Of a stretch of DNA of 64,000 nucleotides, positions 1-8,145 are shown piece by piece. The first letter of the stretch is position 1. Each line of letters begins with the position of its first letter. The position numbers were made by a program, and so were the translations under genes. Under the pieces are notes generated by a model that saw only the letters and a list, made by a program, of their open reading frames with translations, had not been told where the DNA came from and did not search any database. The stretch is from the NCBI RefSeq assembly GCF_051859565.1, contig NZ_JBHYFK010000001.1:1-64000 (forward strand), read 5' to 3'. The stretch comes from Glycocaulis sp051859565. Lineage in GTDB: Bacteria; Pseudomonadota; Alphaproteobacteria; Caulobacterales; Maricaulaceae.

Positions 1-2117
1 CCCTCAGTGGCGATTTCCTCGCCGGTTTCCTGGTTCACGACCTTCATGGAAAGTTTCACCTTACCCCGGTCGTCAAAGCCCATCAGCTTCACCCATACAA
101 GGTCGCCTTCCTTGACGACGTCGTTCGGGTGATTGACGCGCTCGGCTTTCAGCTGCGAGACGTGAACGAGGCCGTCACGCGCGCCGAAGAAGTTCACAAA
201 GGCGCCAAAGTCCATGACCTTGACCACCTTGCCCTGATAGACCGCGCCCTGCTCCGGCTCGGCCGTCAGGGAGTGAATCCAGTCGCGGGCCGCCTTGATC
301 GACGCGGCATCAGACGAGGCGATCTTGATCGTGCCATCGTCTTCGACATTCACCTTGGCGCCGGTCTTCTCCACGATCTCGCGGATCACCTTGCCGCCCG
401 TGCCGATAACATCGCGGATCTTGTCGACCGGGATTTTCATCTGCTCGATGCGCGGCGCAGTATCAGCCAGTTCGCCGCGGGCGCCAGTAAGCGCCTTGTT
501 CATCTCGGCAAGGATATGGGCGCGCCCGGCATGAGCCTGACTAAGGGCGGTTTCCATGATCTCCTTGGTGATGCCGGCGATCTTGATGTCCATCTGCAGC
601 GAGGTGATGCCGACTTCCGTACCGGCCACCTTGAAGTCCATATCGCCGAGATGATCTTCATCACCGAGAATATCGGAGAGAACAGCAATGCCTTCCGGGT
701 CCTTGATAAGGCCCATGGCGATACCCGAAACCGGACGCTTGATCGGCACACCGGCATCCATCAGCGCGAGGGATGAACCACACACCGTCGCCATCGAGGA
801 CGAACCATTGGACTCGGTGATCTCGGAGACCAGACGGATCGTGTAGGGGAAATCCTCTGCGCTCGGCAGAACCGCGCGCATGGCCCGCCAGGCCAGCTTG
901 CCGTGGCCGATTTCGCGGCGGCCCGGAGCCAGGCGGAACGAGGTTTCACCGACCGAATAGGGCGGGAAGTTATAGTGGAGCATGAAGCGCTCCTTATACA
1001 TCCCCGTCAGATCGTCGATCATCTGCTCGTCTTCACCGGTGCCGAGCGTGGCGACGCACAGCGCCTGCGTTTCACCGCGGGTGAAGAGTGCCGAACCGTG
1101 CGTGCGCGGCAAAATGCCCGCTTCCGACACGATGGCGCGCACATCATCGAGCTTACGGCCGTCAATGCGCTTGCCGGTCTTGATGATGCCGCCGCGCACG
1201 ACAGACGCTTCCACGTCTTTGAGCACGCCTTTGAGCACCACTGGATCAGCACCGTCCGGATTGGCTTCCGACAGGGCGAGTTCAGCAAGCGCCTTTTCCT
1301 TGGCAAGGCCAACAGCGGCGTAGCGCTCTGCCTTGTTCTGGATGGTGTAGGCCTTGGCGATGTCCTTGCCGACGAGCTTCTGGACTTTGGCTTCCAGCTC
1401 GGAATGGTCTTCCGGCACGAAGTCCCACGGCTCCTTGGCGGCTTTTTCCGCCAGGCGGATGATCATGTCGATCACGGGCTGGAAGGCCTCGTGGCCAGCC
1501 ATCACCGCGCCGAGCATGATTTCTTCGGTCAGTTCTTTCGCTTCGGACTCGACCATCATCACGGCGTCGCCCGTACCGGCGACAACCAGGTCAAGATCGG
1601 ACTCTTTCATCTCGTCAATGGTCGGATTGATGACATAGCCGCCATCCTTGTAACCCACGCGCGCAGCGCCGATGGGGCCAAGGAAAGGCAGGCCGGACAG
1701 CACCAGCGCCGCCGACGCGCCGACCATGGCCACGATATCGGGATCGTTTTCCATGTCGTGCGACAGCACGGTCAGCATGACCTGCGTGTCGTTCTTGAAG
1801 CCTTTGGGGAAGAGCGGGCGGATCGGCCGGTCGATGAGGCGCGAGGTCAGCGTCTCCTTGTCGGTCGGGCGGCCTTCGCGCTTGAAGAAGCCACCGGGGA
1901 TTTTCCCGGCTGCGAAGTATTTTTCCTGGTAGTTCACGGTCAGCGGGAAGAAGTCGATCCCGTCCTTGACCTGTTTCATCGCCACGGCGGTCGCGAGCAC
2001 ACTTGTCTCGCCGTAAGTGACCAGAACCGATCCGGTTGCCTGGCGGGCCATGCGGCCGGTTTCAATGGTGAGCTGGCGTCCAGCCCAGTCGATCGTCTCT
2101 TTTTGAATATTGAACAT
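1..2117 (-). CDS. pnp: Polyribonucleotide nucleotidyltransferase (PNPase), 3' end outside window
   Basis: This gene encodes the phosphorolytic 3'-to-5' exoribonuclease of the RNA degradosome. It begins at the ATG at 2115-2117 (protein start MFNIQKETIDW) and reads open to the window edge, giving about 705 codons. That is close to the usual 700-720 residues, so only the last residues are missing. The C-terminal S1 RNA-binding domain is visible near the edge (GDLVWVKLMGFDDRGKVKLS). It is the last gene of the minus-strand cluster seen here and follows rpsO, the classical rpsO-pnp order. Two hairpins separate it from rpsO. The long open frames on the opposite strand here are shadows. Confidence 0.97.
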   Translation of the reverse strand, partial: MFNIQKETIDWAGRQLTIETGRMARQATGSVLVTYGETSVLATAVAMKQVKDGIDFFPLTVNYQEKYFAAGKIPGGFFKREGRPTDKETLTSRLIDRPIRPLFPKGFKNDTQVMLTVLSHDMENDPDIVAMVGASAALVLSGLPFLGPIGAARVGYKDGGYVINPTIDEMKESDLDLVVAGTGDAVMMVESEAKELTEEIMLGAVMAGHEAFQPVIDMIIRLAEKAAKEPWDFVPEDHSELEAKVQKLVGKDIAKAYTIQNKAERYAAVGLAKEKALAELALSEANPDGADPVVLKGVLKDVEASVVRGGIIKTGKRIDGRKLDDVRAIVSEAGILPRTHGSALFTRGETQALCVATLGTGEDEQMIDDLTGMYKERFMLHYNFPPYSVGETSFRLAPGRREIGHGKLAWRAMRAVLPSAEDFPYTIRLVSEITESNGSSSMATVCGSSLALMDAGVPIKRPVSGIAMGLIKDPEGIAVLSDILGDEDHLGDMDFKVAGTEVGITSLQMDIKIAGITKEIMETALSQAHAGRAHILAEMNKALTGARGELADTAPRIEQMKIPVDKIRDVIGTGGKVIREIVEKTGAKVNVEDDGTIKIASSDAASIKAARDWIHSLTAEPEQGAVYQGKVVKVMDFGAFVNFFGARDGLVHVSQLKAERVNHPNDVVKEGDLVWVKLMGFDDRGKVKLSMKVVNQETGEEIATE

Positions 2118-2138
2118 GTTCTCTCGTACGTACGGACA

Positions 2139-2159
2139 GGGCCGTGACCATCACGGCCC
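2139..2159 (-). terminator. Hairpin in the pnp leader
   Basis: This is a perfect 9-bp inverted repeat (GGGCCGTGA, loop of 3, TCACGGCCC) lying 22 bases upstream of the pnp start. No T-run follows it, so it is more likely a structured leader element than a terminator. The pnp leader in enterobacteria carries an RNase III hairpin used for autoregulation, and a similar role is possible here by analogy only. Confidence 0.5.
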
Positions 2160-2166
2160 CTAAGGA

Positions 2167-2196
2167 AACGCCGGTCACCAGGGGGTGACCGGCGTT
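2167..2196 (-). terminator. rpsO downstream hairpin
   Basis: This is a perfect 13-bp inverted repeat (AACGCCGGTCACC / GGTGACCGGCGTT, loop of 4), starting about 15 bases after the rpsO stop. Only a short pyrimidine stretch follows on the minus strand, so it probably acts as a partial terminator or as a 3' stabiliser between rpsO and pnp. Confidence 0.65.
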
Positions 2197-2211
2197 GAAG
2201 GGAAGCAGAGC

Positions 2212-2481
2212 CTAGCGGCGCAGGCCCAGCTTTGCGATCAGGACCCGGTAACGCGGTTCGTCAATACGGGCCAGATAGTCAAGAAGGCGGCGGCGCTGGG
2301 AGACGAGCTTGAGCAGGCCCCGGCGCGAGTGATTGTCCTTCTTGTGAGTCTTGAAATGCTCGGTGAGGTTGGCGATGCGCTCGGAGAGCACGGCCACCTG
2401 GACTTCCGGCGAGCCGGTGTCGTTGGCCTCACGGGCATATTCCTTGATGAGCGCAGCTTTGCGCTCTGCAGTGATCGACAT
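2212..2481 (-). CDS. rpsO: 30S ribosomal protein S15
   Basis: The product is the small-subunit protein S15, which binds 16S rRNA in the central domain and helps organise the platform. The 89-residue protein has the standard family length. It contains the conserved segments DTGSPEVQVA, LTEHFKTHKKDNHSRRGL and a basic C-terminal helix (RYRVLIAKLGLRR). It sits between truB upstream and pnp downstream, as in most proteobacteria. In E. coli S15 represses its own translation through a leader pseudoknot; the 144-base leader here could hold something similar, but I could not resolve one. Confidence 0.98.
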   Translation of the reverse strand: MSITAERKAALIKEYAREANDTGSPEVQVAVLSERIANLTEHFKTHKKDNHSRRGLLKLVSQRRRLLDYLARIDEPRYRVLIAKLGLRR

Positions 2482-2625
2482 ATGTCATCTCCTCAGTGCC
2501 GGTCATTTCCGGCCTTGCCAGGGCACCGTCCAGCAAGGTCGGCAGTCATGCGCGGTGCTTATGGACGCAAAGTGTGCCGATAGCAAGGCATGTAAGGCGA
2601 ATACACGCTCACATGCGCGCGAGGA

Positions 2626-3585
2626 TCAGGCCCCGGACGGCACAAATACCCGCCAGGGCGAAAGCTTGCCCGCCTGCAGGTCGCCAATGGCAACCGGCTC
2701 ATCGCCGTCCATCGCCAGTACCGAGCGCGAACAGTCCCGGTCGCCTATCCAGCGCTCACAGCGCAAGGCCCGCAAAGCCTCGACCCGGCGGGGCGGCACT
2801 ACAATGGCCCGGCCCTGGCGCAAATAAGCCACCTGATCAGGGGTTACATCCAGTACCGGCAGATCGCTGGCAGCGGCGTGGACGGGATCGAGCGCTTCGC
2901 TTTCGCGGCCCTCAGATTTCAGCGCATCGAGATCAGCCAGCGTGATGGCGTCCGCGATATCAAACGGCCCGACCGCCACCCGGCGCAGCGCGGCGACATG
3001 GCCCTCCGCGCCCAGCGCCGCCGCAATGTCGCGCACCAGAGAGCGCACATAGGTGCCTTTACCACAATGCATTTCCAGAACGGCAAGGTCTGCGGACGGC
3101 GTATCGAGCAGGGAGACCGCATCAATGCGCACAGTGCGCGCTTCCAGCTCCACAATCTCGCCGGCACGCGCCAGATCATAGGCGCGCGCGCCATCCACAC
3201 GAATGGCCGAGAAGGCAGGCGGTATCTGGCCGATCTCGCCAACAAATTGCGGCAGGACAGCCTCGATGGCCGCGCGCGCAGGGCGTACATCGCTTTTCGC
3301 TGTCTCTTCGCCTTCGGCGTCCAGCGTATCGGTGGAGATGCCCCAGCGAATGGTGAAGCGGTAGGTTTTCATGCCGTCCTGCGCGAACGGCACGGTCTTG
3401 GTGGCCTCACCCAGCGCAATCGGCAACAGGCCCGTCGCCAGCGGGTCCAGCGTGCCGGCATGCCCGGCCTTGCGGGCATCGAAAATGCGCCGCACCGCAG
3501 ACACGGCCTGCGTCGAGGTCATCTCGGCGGGCTTGTCCAGCAAGACCCAGCCATCGACCGGATTACCCTTTTTCCTGCGTGCCAT
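2626..3585 (-). CDS. truB: tRNA pseudouridine(55) synthase TruB
   Basis: TruB converts U55 of the tRNA T-loop to pseudouridine and also acts as a tRNA folding chaperone. The 319-residue protein carries the diagnostic motif AGHAGTLDPLATG with catalytic Asp47, an N-terminal GWVLLDKPAEMTSTQAV segment, and the later LEMHCGKGTYVRSL motif. Its length is normal for the family. It follows rbfA, separated by about 140 bases that include a long inverted repeat, and precedes rpsO. It belongs to the conserved nusA-infB-rbfA-truB-rpsO-pnp cluster. Confidence 0.97.
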   Translation of the reverse strand: MARRKKGNPVDGWVLLDKPAEMTSTQAVSAVRRIFDARKAGHAGTLDPLATGLLPIALGEATKTVPFAQDGMKTYRFTIRWGISTDTLDAEGEETAKSDVRPARAAIEAVLPQFVGEIGQIPPAFSAIRVDGARAYDLARAGEIVELEARTVRIDAVSLLDTPSADLAVLEMHCGKGTYVRSLVRDIAAALGAEGHVAALRRVAVGPFDIADAITLADLDALKSEGRESEALDPVHAAASDLPVLDVTPDQVAYLRQGRAIVVPPRRVEALRALRCERWIGDRDCSRSVLAMDGDEPVAIGDLQAGKLSPWRVFVPSGA

Positions 3586-3621
3586 TATGTTTCCGGTCCT
3601 GCCTGATAATTAACTCCGTTT

Positions 3622-3709
3622 CGTCGTTCCCGCGCAGGCGGGAGCCCAGAGCTGGCTTTCAACGTCCTCGCAAAACAAACTCTGGACCCCCGCCTGCGCG
3701 GGGGTGACG
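3622..3709. repeat. Long imperfect inverted repeat between rbfA and truB
   Basis: Two 30-base arms (3622-3651 and 3680-3709) are near-perfect reverse complements, with cores CCCGCGCAGGCGGG and CCCGCCTGCGCGGG, around a 28-base loop. The same CCCGCCTGCGCGGGG core recurs at 26294-26309, which suggests a dispersed palindromic element of the REP type rather than a gene-specific site. Confidence 0.8.
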
Positions 3710-3727
3710 AGAGAAAGAAGCGCCTTC

Positions 3728-4096
3728 CTAATCCAGATCGCGTTTCACCTGAGGGCGTGAGAGCACCTCGTCCACATGGGCGGCGTCATCAAAGCGGTCA
3801 TCGGCTTCAAAGCGCAGCTTGGGCGTAAAGCGCAGATCAATCCGGCGGGCCAGCTCGCGCTGGAGATAGCCAGATGCGTGATCGAGCGCCTTTGCCAGCT
3901 TCACCCGGTCAGCCTGGCCCATGGCGGCGACGAACACGGTCGCATGGCGCAGATCGGGGCTCATGCGCGCCTCGGTGACGGTCACCGGCACGCCTGCCAC
4001 CGCCGGATCATGGATCGCGCCTTCGGCGATGATATCGGCCAGCGCCCGGCGCACCAGCTCACCGGCGCGCAGCTGCCTCTGGGATTGGGCTTTCAT
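3728..4096 (-). CDS. rbfA: Ribosome-binding factor A
   Basis: RbfA is a KH-fold factor that binds the immature 30S subunit and helps process the 16S rRNA 5' end. The 122-residue protein begins MKAQSQRQLRAGELVRRALADI and contains the family core (VTVTEARMSPDLRHATVFV). Its C-terminal part (LRFTPKLRFEADDRFDDA) matches the usual RbfA ending. It lies upstream of truB as expected. Unusually, a transporter gene sits between it and infB. Confidence 0.95.
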   Translation of the reverse strand: MKAQSQRQLRAGELVRRALADIIAEGAIHDPAVAGVPVTVTEARMSPDLRHATVFVAAMGQADRVKLAKALDHASGYLQRELARRIDLRFTPKLRFEADDRFDDAAHVDEVLSRPQVKRDLD

Positions 4097-4198
4097 GGGT
4101 CTGCACCTCGTTTCCGCGCAGGACGGGCCGGGATTGAACCGGGACGCCCTTGAGAAGGGGGCGGGTGATACGCGCTTGTACGCCCGCTGGCAAGCCGC

Positions 4199-4660
4199 TC
4201 AGCCGCGCACGACCATGATGGCACCGGCCATCAGAAGAAGAACACCGCCAATGCGCATCAGATTGGCCGGACGCACATCAAGGCCCAGAAGACCGAAATG
4301 GTCCATCACCAGCGCCGCGATAAGCTGCGCGGCGATGAGCACGGAGAAGAAGGCCCCTACCCCGATCTTGGGTGTCGCCCATGCCGATGTGGTGACGAAC
4401 AGCGCACCGAGCGCACCGCCTGCAATCCAAAGATAAGGAGGCACAGAGACCATGGTTTCGCGGGCAGGCAATCCGTTGCGCAGGGCGAAGACCAGTACCA
4501 GGCTGAGCAGTATCAGCGCGCCCGCCGTAAAGTTCACCAGCGCGGCACGCAAAGGGGAATGCAGCAGCGCGGCAAGCTGGGCATTGAACGCCGGCTGCGT
4601 CGCAACCGCAGCACCTGCGATAACGACCATGATAACGGGCAAGACAAGAGAGGCGTTCAT
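4199..4660 (-). CDS. DMT-superfamily membrane protein, YdcZ/DUF606 family
   Basis: This 153-residue, very hydrophobic protein has about five predicted membrane helices and a charged loop (LRNGLPARETM) between the second and third. The segments QPAFNAQLA, YLWIAGGALGALFVTTSAWATPKIG and FSVLIAAQLIAALVMDHFGL match the YdcZ/DUF606 family, whose members have five-helix topology and may work as paired half-transporters. The substrate is unknown. It lies between infB and rbfA and behind the infB terminator, so it probably has its own promoter. No second YdcZ gene is present nearby. Confidence 0.85.
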   Translation of the reverse strand: MNASLVLPVIMVVIAGAAVATQPAFNAQLAALLHSPLRAALVNFTAGALILLSLVLVFALRNGLPARETMVSVPPYLWIAGGALGALFVTTSAWATPKIGVGAFFSVLIAAQLIAALVMDHFGLLGLDVRPANLMRIGGVLLLMAGAIMVVRG

Positions 4661-4750
4661 CCGGGATCCTTCAATTCAGGCATCCCCGCTTCAACCCTGC
4701 CGGACCCGCGCGTGTTCCCCGGCCGCCTGCGCCTTCCCTGCCGCAAACAA

Positions 4751-4778
4751 AAACCCCGGCTGTTTCCAGCCGGGGTTT
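4751..4778 (-). terminator. Intrinsic terminator after infB
   Basis: A 12-bp stem (AAACCCCGGCTG / CAGCCGGGGTTT) with a 4-base loop is followed on the minus strand by a T-rich run (TTTTTGTTTG). It lies 28 bases after the infB stop codon. It is a strong rho-independent terminator that should separate nusA-ylxR-infB from the downstream genes. Confidence 0.9.
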
Positions 4779-4805
4779 GTCACTCTGCGGTCTGGTGCGA
4801 GATGA

Positions 4806-7373
4806 TCAGAGCTTGCGCTCGATCTCCTCCACGGTGAAGCACTCGATCTGGTCGCCCTTTTGCAGGTCCTGATAGCCGACAAAGCCCATGCCGCATTCGG
4901 TGCCGGCACGCACTTCATTGACCTCGTCCTTGAAGCGTTTGAGCGTGGAGAGCTCGCCTTCATGGATGACGGTGTCATTGCGCAGCAGGCGCACACCGCA
5001 GCCGCGGCGCACCACGCCTTCGGTCACGCGGCAACCGGCCACCTTGCCAAGCTTGGTGATGTTGAAGACTTCCAGAATCTCGGCGTAACCGATGAAGGTT
5101 TCGCGTTTCTCAGGTGCCAGAAGGCCTTCCAGCGTCTTCTTCACGTCGTCGATCACGTCATAGATGATCGAGTAATAACGGATCTCGACCTTTTCCTGCT
5201 CGGCCAGATCACGCGCCTGCTTGTTGGCGCGCACATTGAAGGCAAAGATCGGAGCGCCGGAGGCTTTCGCCAGCTGCACATCGGCCTCTGACACACCGCC
5301 CGGGGCCGCATGAATGACGCGGGCACGCACTTCCTCATTGCCCACTTTTTCCAGCGCGCCGGTCAGCGCCTCGGCAGAGCCCTGAACGTCCGCCTTGATG
5401 AGGACGGGCAGTTCCTGCACTTCGTTCTGCTGCAGGCGGGCCATCATCTGTTCCAGCGATGTGCCGCCACCGCCCGTGCCGCCCGACTTGTCGCGGCGCT
5501 GACGCATGCGGTAATCGACGATTTCACGCGCGCGTGCCTCGCTCTCAACCACCGAGAAGGCCTCGCCCGGCTCCGGCGCGCCATCAAGGCCGAGAATCTC
5601 GGCTGGCAGTGACGGACCGGCTTCGCTCATCTGCGCACCGCGCTCATTGGTCAGCGCACGCACCTTGCCCCATTGAACACCGGCGACAACGATATCGGCA
5701 CGTTTCAGCGTGCCGCGCTTGACCAGAACGGTCGCGACCGGGCCGCGGCCCTTGTCGATCTGGCTCTCGATCACGATGCCTTCGGCAGAGCGGTCTGGAT
5801 TGGCTTTGAGCTCCAGCATTTCCGCCTGCAGCGAAATCGCGTCAGTCAGCTCATCAAGACCGATCTTCTTCAGCGCGGAGACCGGCACGAACTGGACGTC
5901 ACCGCCCATGGATTCGGTCACGATCTCGTGCTGGAGAAGCTCGTTGAGCACCTTGTCCGGCGTCGCATCGGGCTTGTCGATCTTGTTGACCGCCACAATC
6001 ATCGGCACGCCGGCCGCCTTGGCATGATTGATGGCTTCCGCCGTCTGCGGCATCACGCCGTCATCAGCGGCCACCACCAGGATCACAATATCGGTGGCTT
6101 GCGCCCCGCGGGCACGCATTGCCGAGAAGGCGGCGTGGCCAGGCGTATCCAGGAAGGTGATCTTCTCGCCGGATTTCAGCTGCACCTGATAGGCGCCGAT
6201 ATGCTGCGTGATGCCACCGGCCTCGCCGCCAGCAACGTCGGTGGAGCGCAGGGCATCGAGAAGCGAGGTCTTGCCGTGGTCAACGTGGCCCATAATGGTC
6301 ACGACCGGCGGGCGCGGCTGTTTGGTCTCTTCAGCATCATCTGCAGAGATGAAGCCTTCTTCCACATCCGCGTCCGACACGCGCTTCACGCGGTGACCAA
6401 ACTCTTCAACGATCAGCTCGGCATCATCGGCGTCAAGGAAGTCCACAGCACGGACCATCTGGCCCTGCTTCATCAGGAATTTCACCACATCGGCGGCGCG
6501 TTCCGCCATCCGGTTGGCCAGTTCCTGCACGGTGATGCTTTCCGGCACGACAACGTCGCGCGCAACCTTCTCGCGCTCGGTGCCGCCTTGCGTGCGGCGC
6601 TGCTTCTCGCGTTCACGGGCGCGGCGCATCGAGGCGAGTGAGCGCTGGCGCCCCTCATCGTCCTCGACGAGATTCTGGATGGTCAGGCGCCCCTTGTGGC
6701 GGCGCTCGCCAGCATCCTTGGACCGTGACGGCGCAGCCTTGGCAGCCGGAGCCAGCTTCTTCTTGGCGCGGCCCTCGTCATCCTCAACGTCACCGCCGCG
6801 CGCCTCGTCCTTGGCGCGGGCGTCCTTGTCGACAACCTTGCGCAGGGGTTTGGCCGTGTCGGGATCGACGGGAACAGGAATGTCAGCCGGATCAGGCGCC
6901 GCGGCCCGTTCGGCCTCGGCCTTTTTGCGGGCCTCAGCCTCCTTGCGGGCCTCTTCCTCACGCCGGCGCTGGTCTTCGAGAGCCTTACGGTCCTCTTCGG
7001 CCTTGCGGGCGTGCTCGGCCTCTTCAGCCTTCTTCTTCGCGTCACGCTCTTCGGCCTCGGCCCGCGCACGCGCAATCGCCCGCTGGCGGCGGATCAGCTC
7101 TTCTTCGGAAAGCCCGAGCTGCTTGGCCTTGGCGGCCAGCGCTGCACGCGCCTTGTCAGCGTCGCTGGCAGCAGGCTTGCCAGCCGGTGTGCCGGCATCC
7201 TTGCCCGCAGGCGCACCTGAAGCGCCTGGAGCAATCCGCTTGCGTTTCTTCTCAACCACAACCGCCTTGGAGCGGCCGCGCGCAAAGCTCTGCTGCACGG
7301 TACCCGATCCGGTACGGGCGCCGAGGGTGAGGGGCTTGCGGCCCGAAGGATTGCGTTCGTCAGCGTCGCTCAT
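4806..7373 (-). CDS. infB: Translation initiation factor IF-2
   Basis: IF-2 is the GTPase that brings fMet-tRNA to the 30S subunit and promotes 50S joining. The 855-residue protein begins with an IF2-associated segment (residues 1-50, TLGARTGSGTVQQSFARGRSK). A long charged Lys/Glu/Ala low-complexity linker follows (about 80-270), then the IF2 N domain (about 275-345). The G domain has G1 GHVDHGKT at 362-369, then LDTPGHAAF and NKID. Domains II-IV follow to the end (IECFTVEEIERKL). It lies 124 bases downstream of ylxR and ends in a strong terminator. Confidence 0.98.
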   Translation of the reverse strand: MSDADERNPSGRKPLTLGARTGSGTVQQSFARGRSKAVVVEKKRKRIAPGASGAPAGKDAGTPAGKPAASDADKARAALAAKAKQLGLSEEELIRRQRAIARARAEAEERDAKKKAEEAEHARKAEEDRKALEDQRRREEEARKEAEARKKAEAERAAAPDPADIPVPVDPDTAKPLRKVVDKDARAKDEARGGDVEDDEGRAKKKLAPAAKAAPSRSKDAGERRHKGRLTIQNLVEDDEGRQRSLASMRRAREREKQRRTQGGTEREKVARDVVVPESITVQELANRMAERAADVVKFLMKQGQMVRAVDFLDADDAELIVEEFGHRVKRVSDADVEEGFISADDAEETKQPRPPVVTIMGHVDHGKTSLLDALRSTDVAGGEAGGITQHIGAYQVQLKSGEKITFLDTPGHAAFSAMRARGAQATDIVILVVAADDGVMPQTAEAINHAKAAGVPMIVAVNKIDKPDATPDKVLNELLQHEIVTESMGGDVQFVPVSALKKIGLDELTDAISLQAEMLELKANPDRSAEGIVIESQIDKGRGPVATVLVKRGTLKRADIVVAGVQWGKVRALTNERGAQMSEAGPSLPAEILGLDGAPEPGEAFSVVESEARAREIVDYRMRQRRDKSGGTGGGGTSLEQMMARLQQNEVQELPVLIKADVQGSAEALTGALEKVGNEEVRARVIHAAPGGVSEADVQLAKASGAPIFAFNVRANKQARDLAEQEKVEIRYYSIIYDVIDDVKKTLEGLLAPEKRETFIGYAEILEVFNITKLGKVAGCRVTEGVVRRGCGVRLLRNDTVIHEGELSTLKRFKDEVNEVRAGTECGMGFVGYQDLQKGDQIECFTVEEIERKL

Positions 7374-7497
7374 AAACGTCTTTCATCGCGGCTCTGCATA
7401 AAAGGCCTGTCGAAGCACTGCGCCGCAGCAATGCTTACTGCCCTGTCCATCCGGCTCTGGCGAAAGGTCCGCTAAACTAGCGGTCCTGCCTGCCGTT

Positions 7498-8145
7498 TCA
7501 ACTCTCTCGTGCCGGGCCGTCCGGCGTTTGCGGGCCTGTGGCCCTGAAACCGGCCAGCTTGCCCATCAACACTCCGAACGCCGCAGCCTCCGGTCCCGGT
7601 GACAGCACAAGATGCACCACACCGGAGCGCCCAAGCGCCGCGCCAAGTTCCCCGGCGCTGAAACACATCGCCACAGGAACACCCGGCGCCGCACCGTGCG
7701 CCAGCTGGTCCAGCTTGCGCCGCCCGTCCGCCGCGCCGTCACTGGCCTCGATGCGCCAGGCCGGCGGCGGCGATGCGGTGATGGCACCTCTGGAGCCATC
7801 ATACCCCATTGCGAGCCGTCCTGCGCGCCTTGCGAGACCTAAAATTGACAGTGCCCGTGCGGCAAGCTGTCTTTCGATCTCGTCAGCAAGCCCCTCAGGC
7901 ACCGTTACCGGCCCCTCGAAAGCCCGCTGAAAGGCCTTGCGCCTTATGGCGGTGGCAACCGCCTCCCGGCTGGCGCTGATCCAGGCCCCGCGTCCGGGCA
8001 GCTTGGCCGCAATATCCGGCACCACCATCCCGTCAGGACTGGCCACCACACGGATCAGGCTGGCCTCGTGAGCGGTCTCACCGCTCGCGATGCAGCGCCG
8101 TGTCCGGGGCGTCTTCACGCGGGTTTCCCGTACGCCGCGGCTCAC
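7498..8145 (-). CDS. ylxR: YlxR-domain RNA-binding protein fused to an L7Ae-like domain
   Basis: This 215-residue protein has an N-terminal YlxR/DUF448 domain (residues 12-90, with the RRCIASGE and LPGRGAWIS signatures). A second domain (about 100-200, LSILGLARRAGRLAMGYD and VPVAMCFSAGELGAALGR) resembles the L7Ae/YlxQ ribosomal fold. The two are separate neighbouring genes in Bacillus but fused in many alphaproteobacteria. The start codon overlaps the nusA stop (ATGA), indicating translational coupling. YlxR proteins are implicated in nucleic-acid binding near transcription/translation complexes, but the exact role is not settled. Confidence 0.9.
   Translation of the reverse strand: MSRGVRETRVKTPRTRRCIASGETAHEASLIRVVASPDGMVVPDIAAKLPGRGAWISASREAVATAIRRKAFQRAFEGPVTVPEGLADEIERQLAARALSILGLARRAGRLAMGYDGSRGAITASPPPAWRIEASDGAADGRRKLDQLAHGAAPGVPVAMCFSAGELGAALGRSGVVHLVLSPGPEAAAFGVLMGKLAGFRATGPQTPDGPARES

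Noticed and set aside
903..2147. 414-codon open frame on the plus strand opposite pnp
   Set aside because: Antisense shadow of pnp with no recognisable protein features.
4121..4166. tRNA-like 3' half (T-arm-like CCGG-TTCAATC-CCGG and a loop with TTCTCAA) on the minus strand
   Set aside because: No matching acceptor 5' strand, no CCA and an incomplete T-stem, so it is not a functional tRNA; it may be a remnant or chance.
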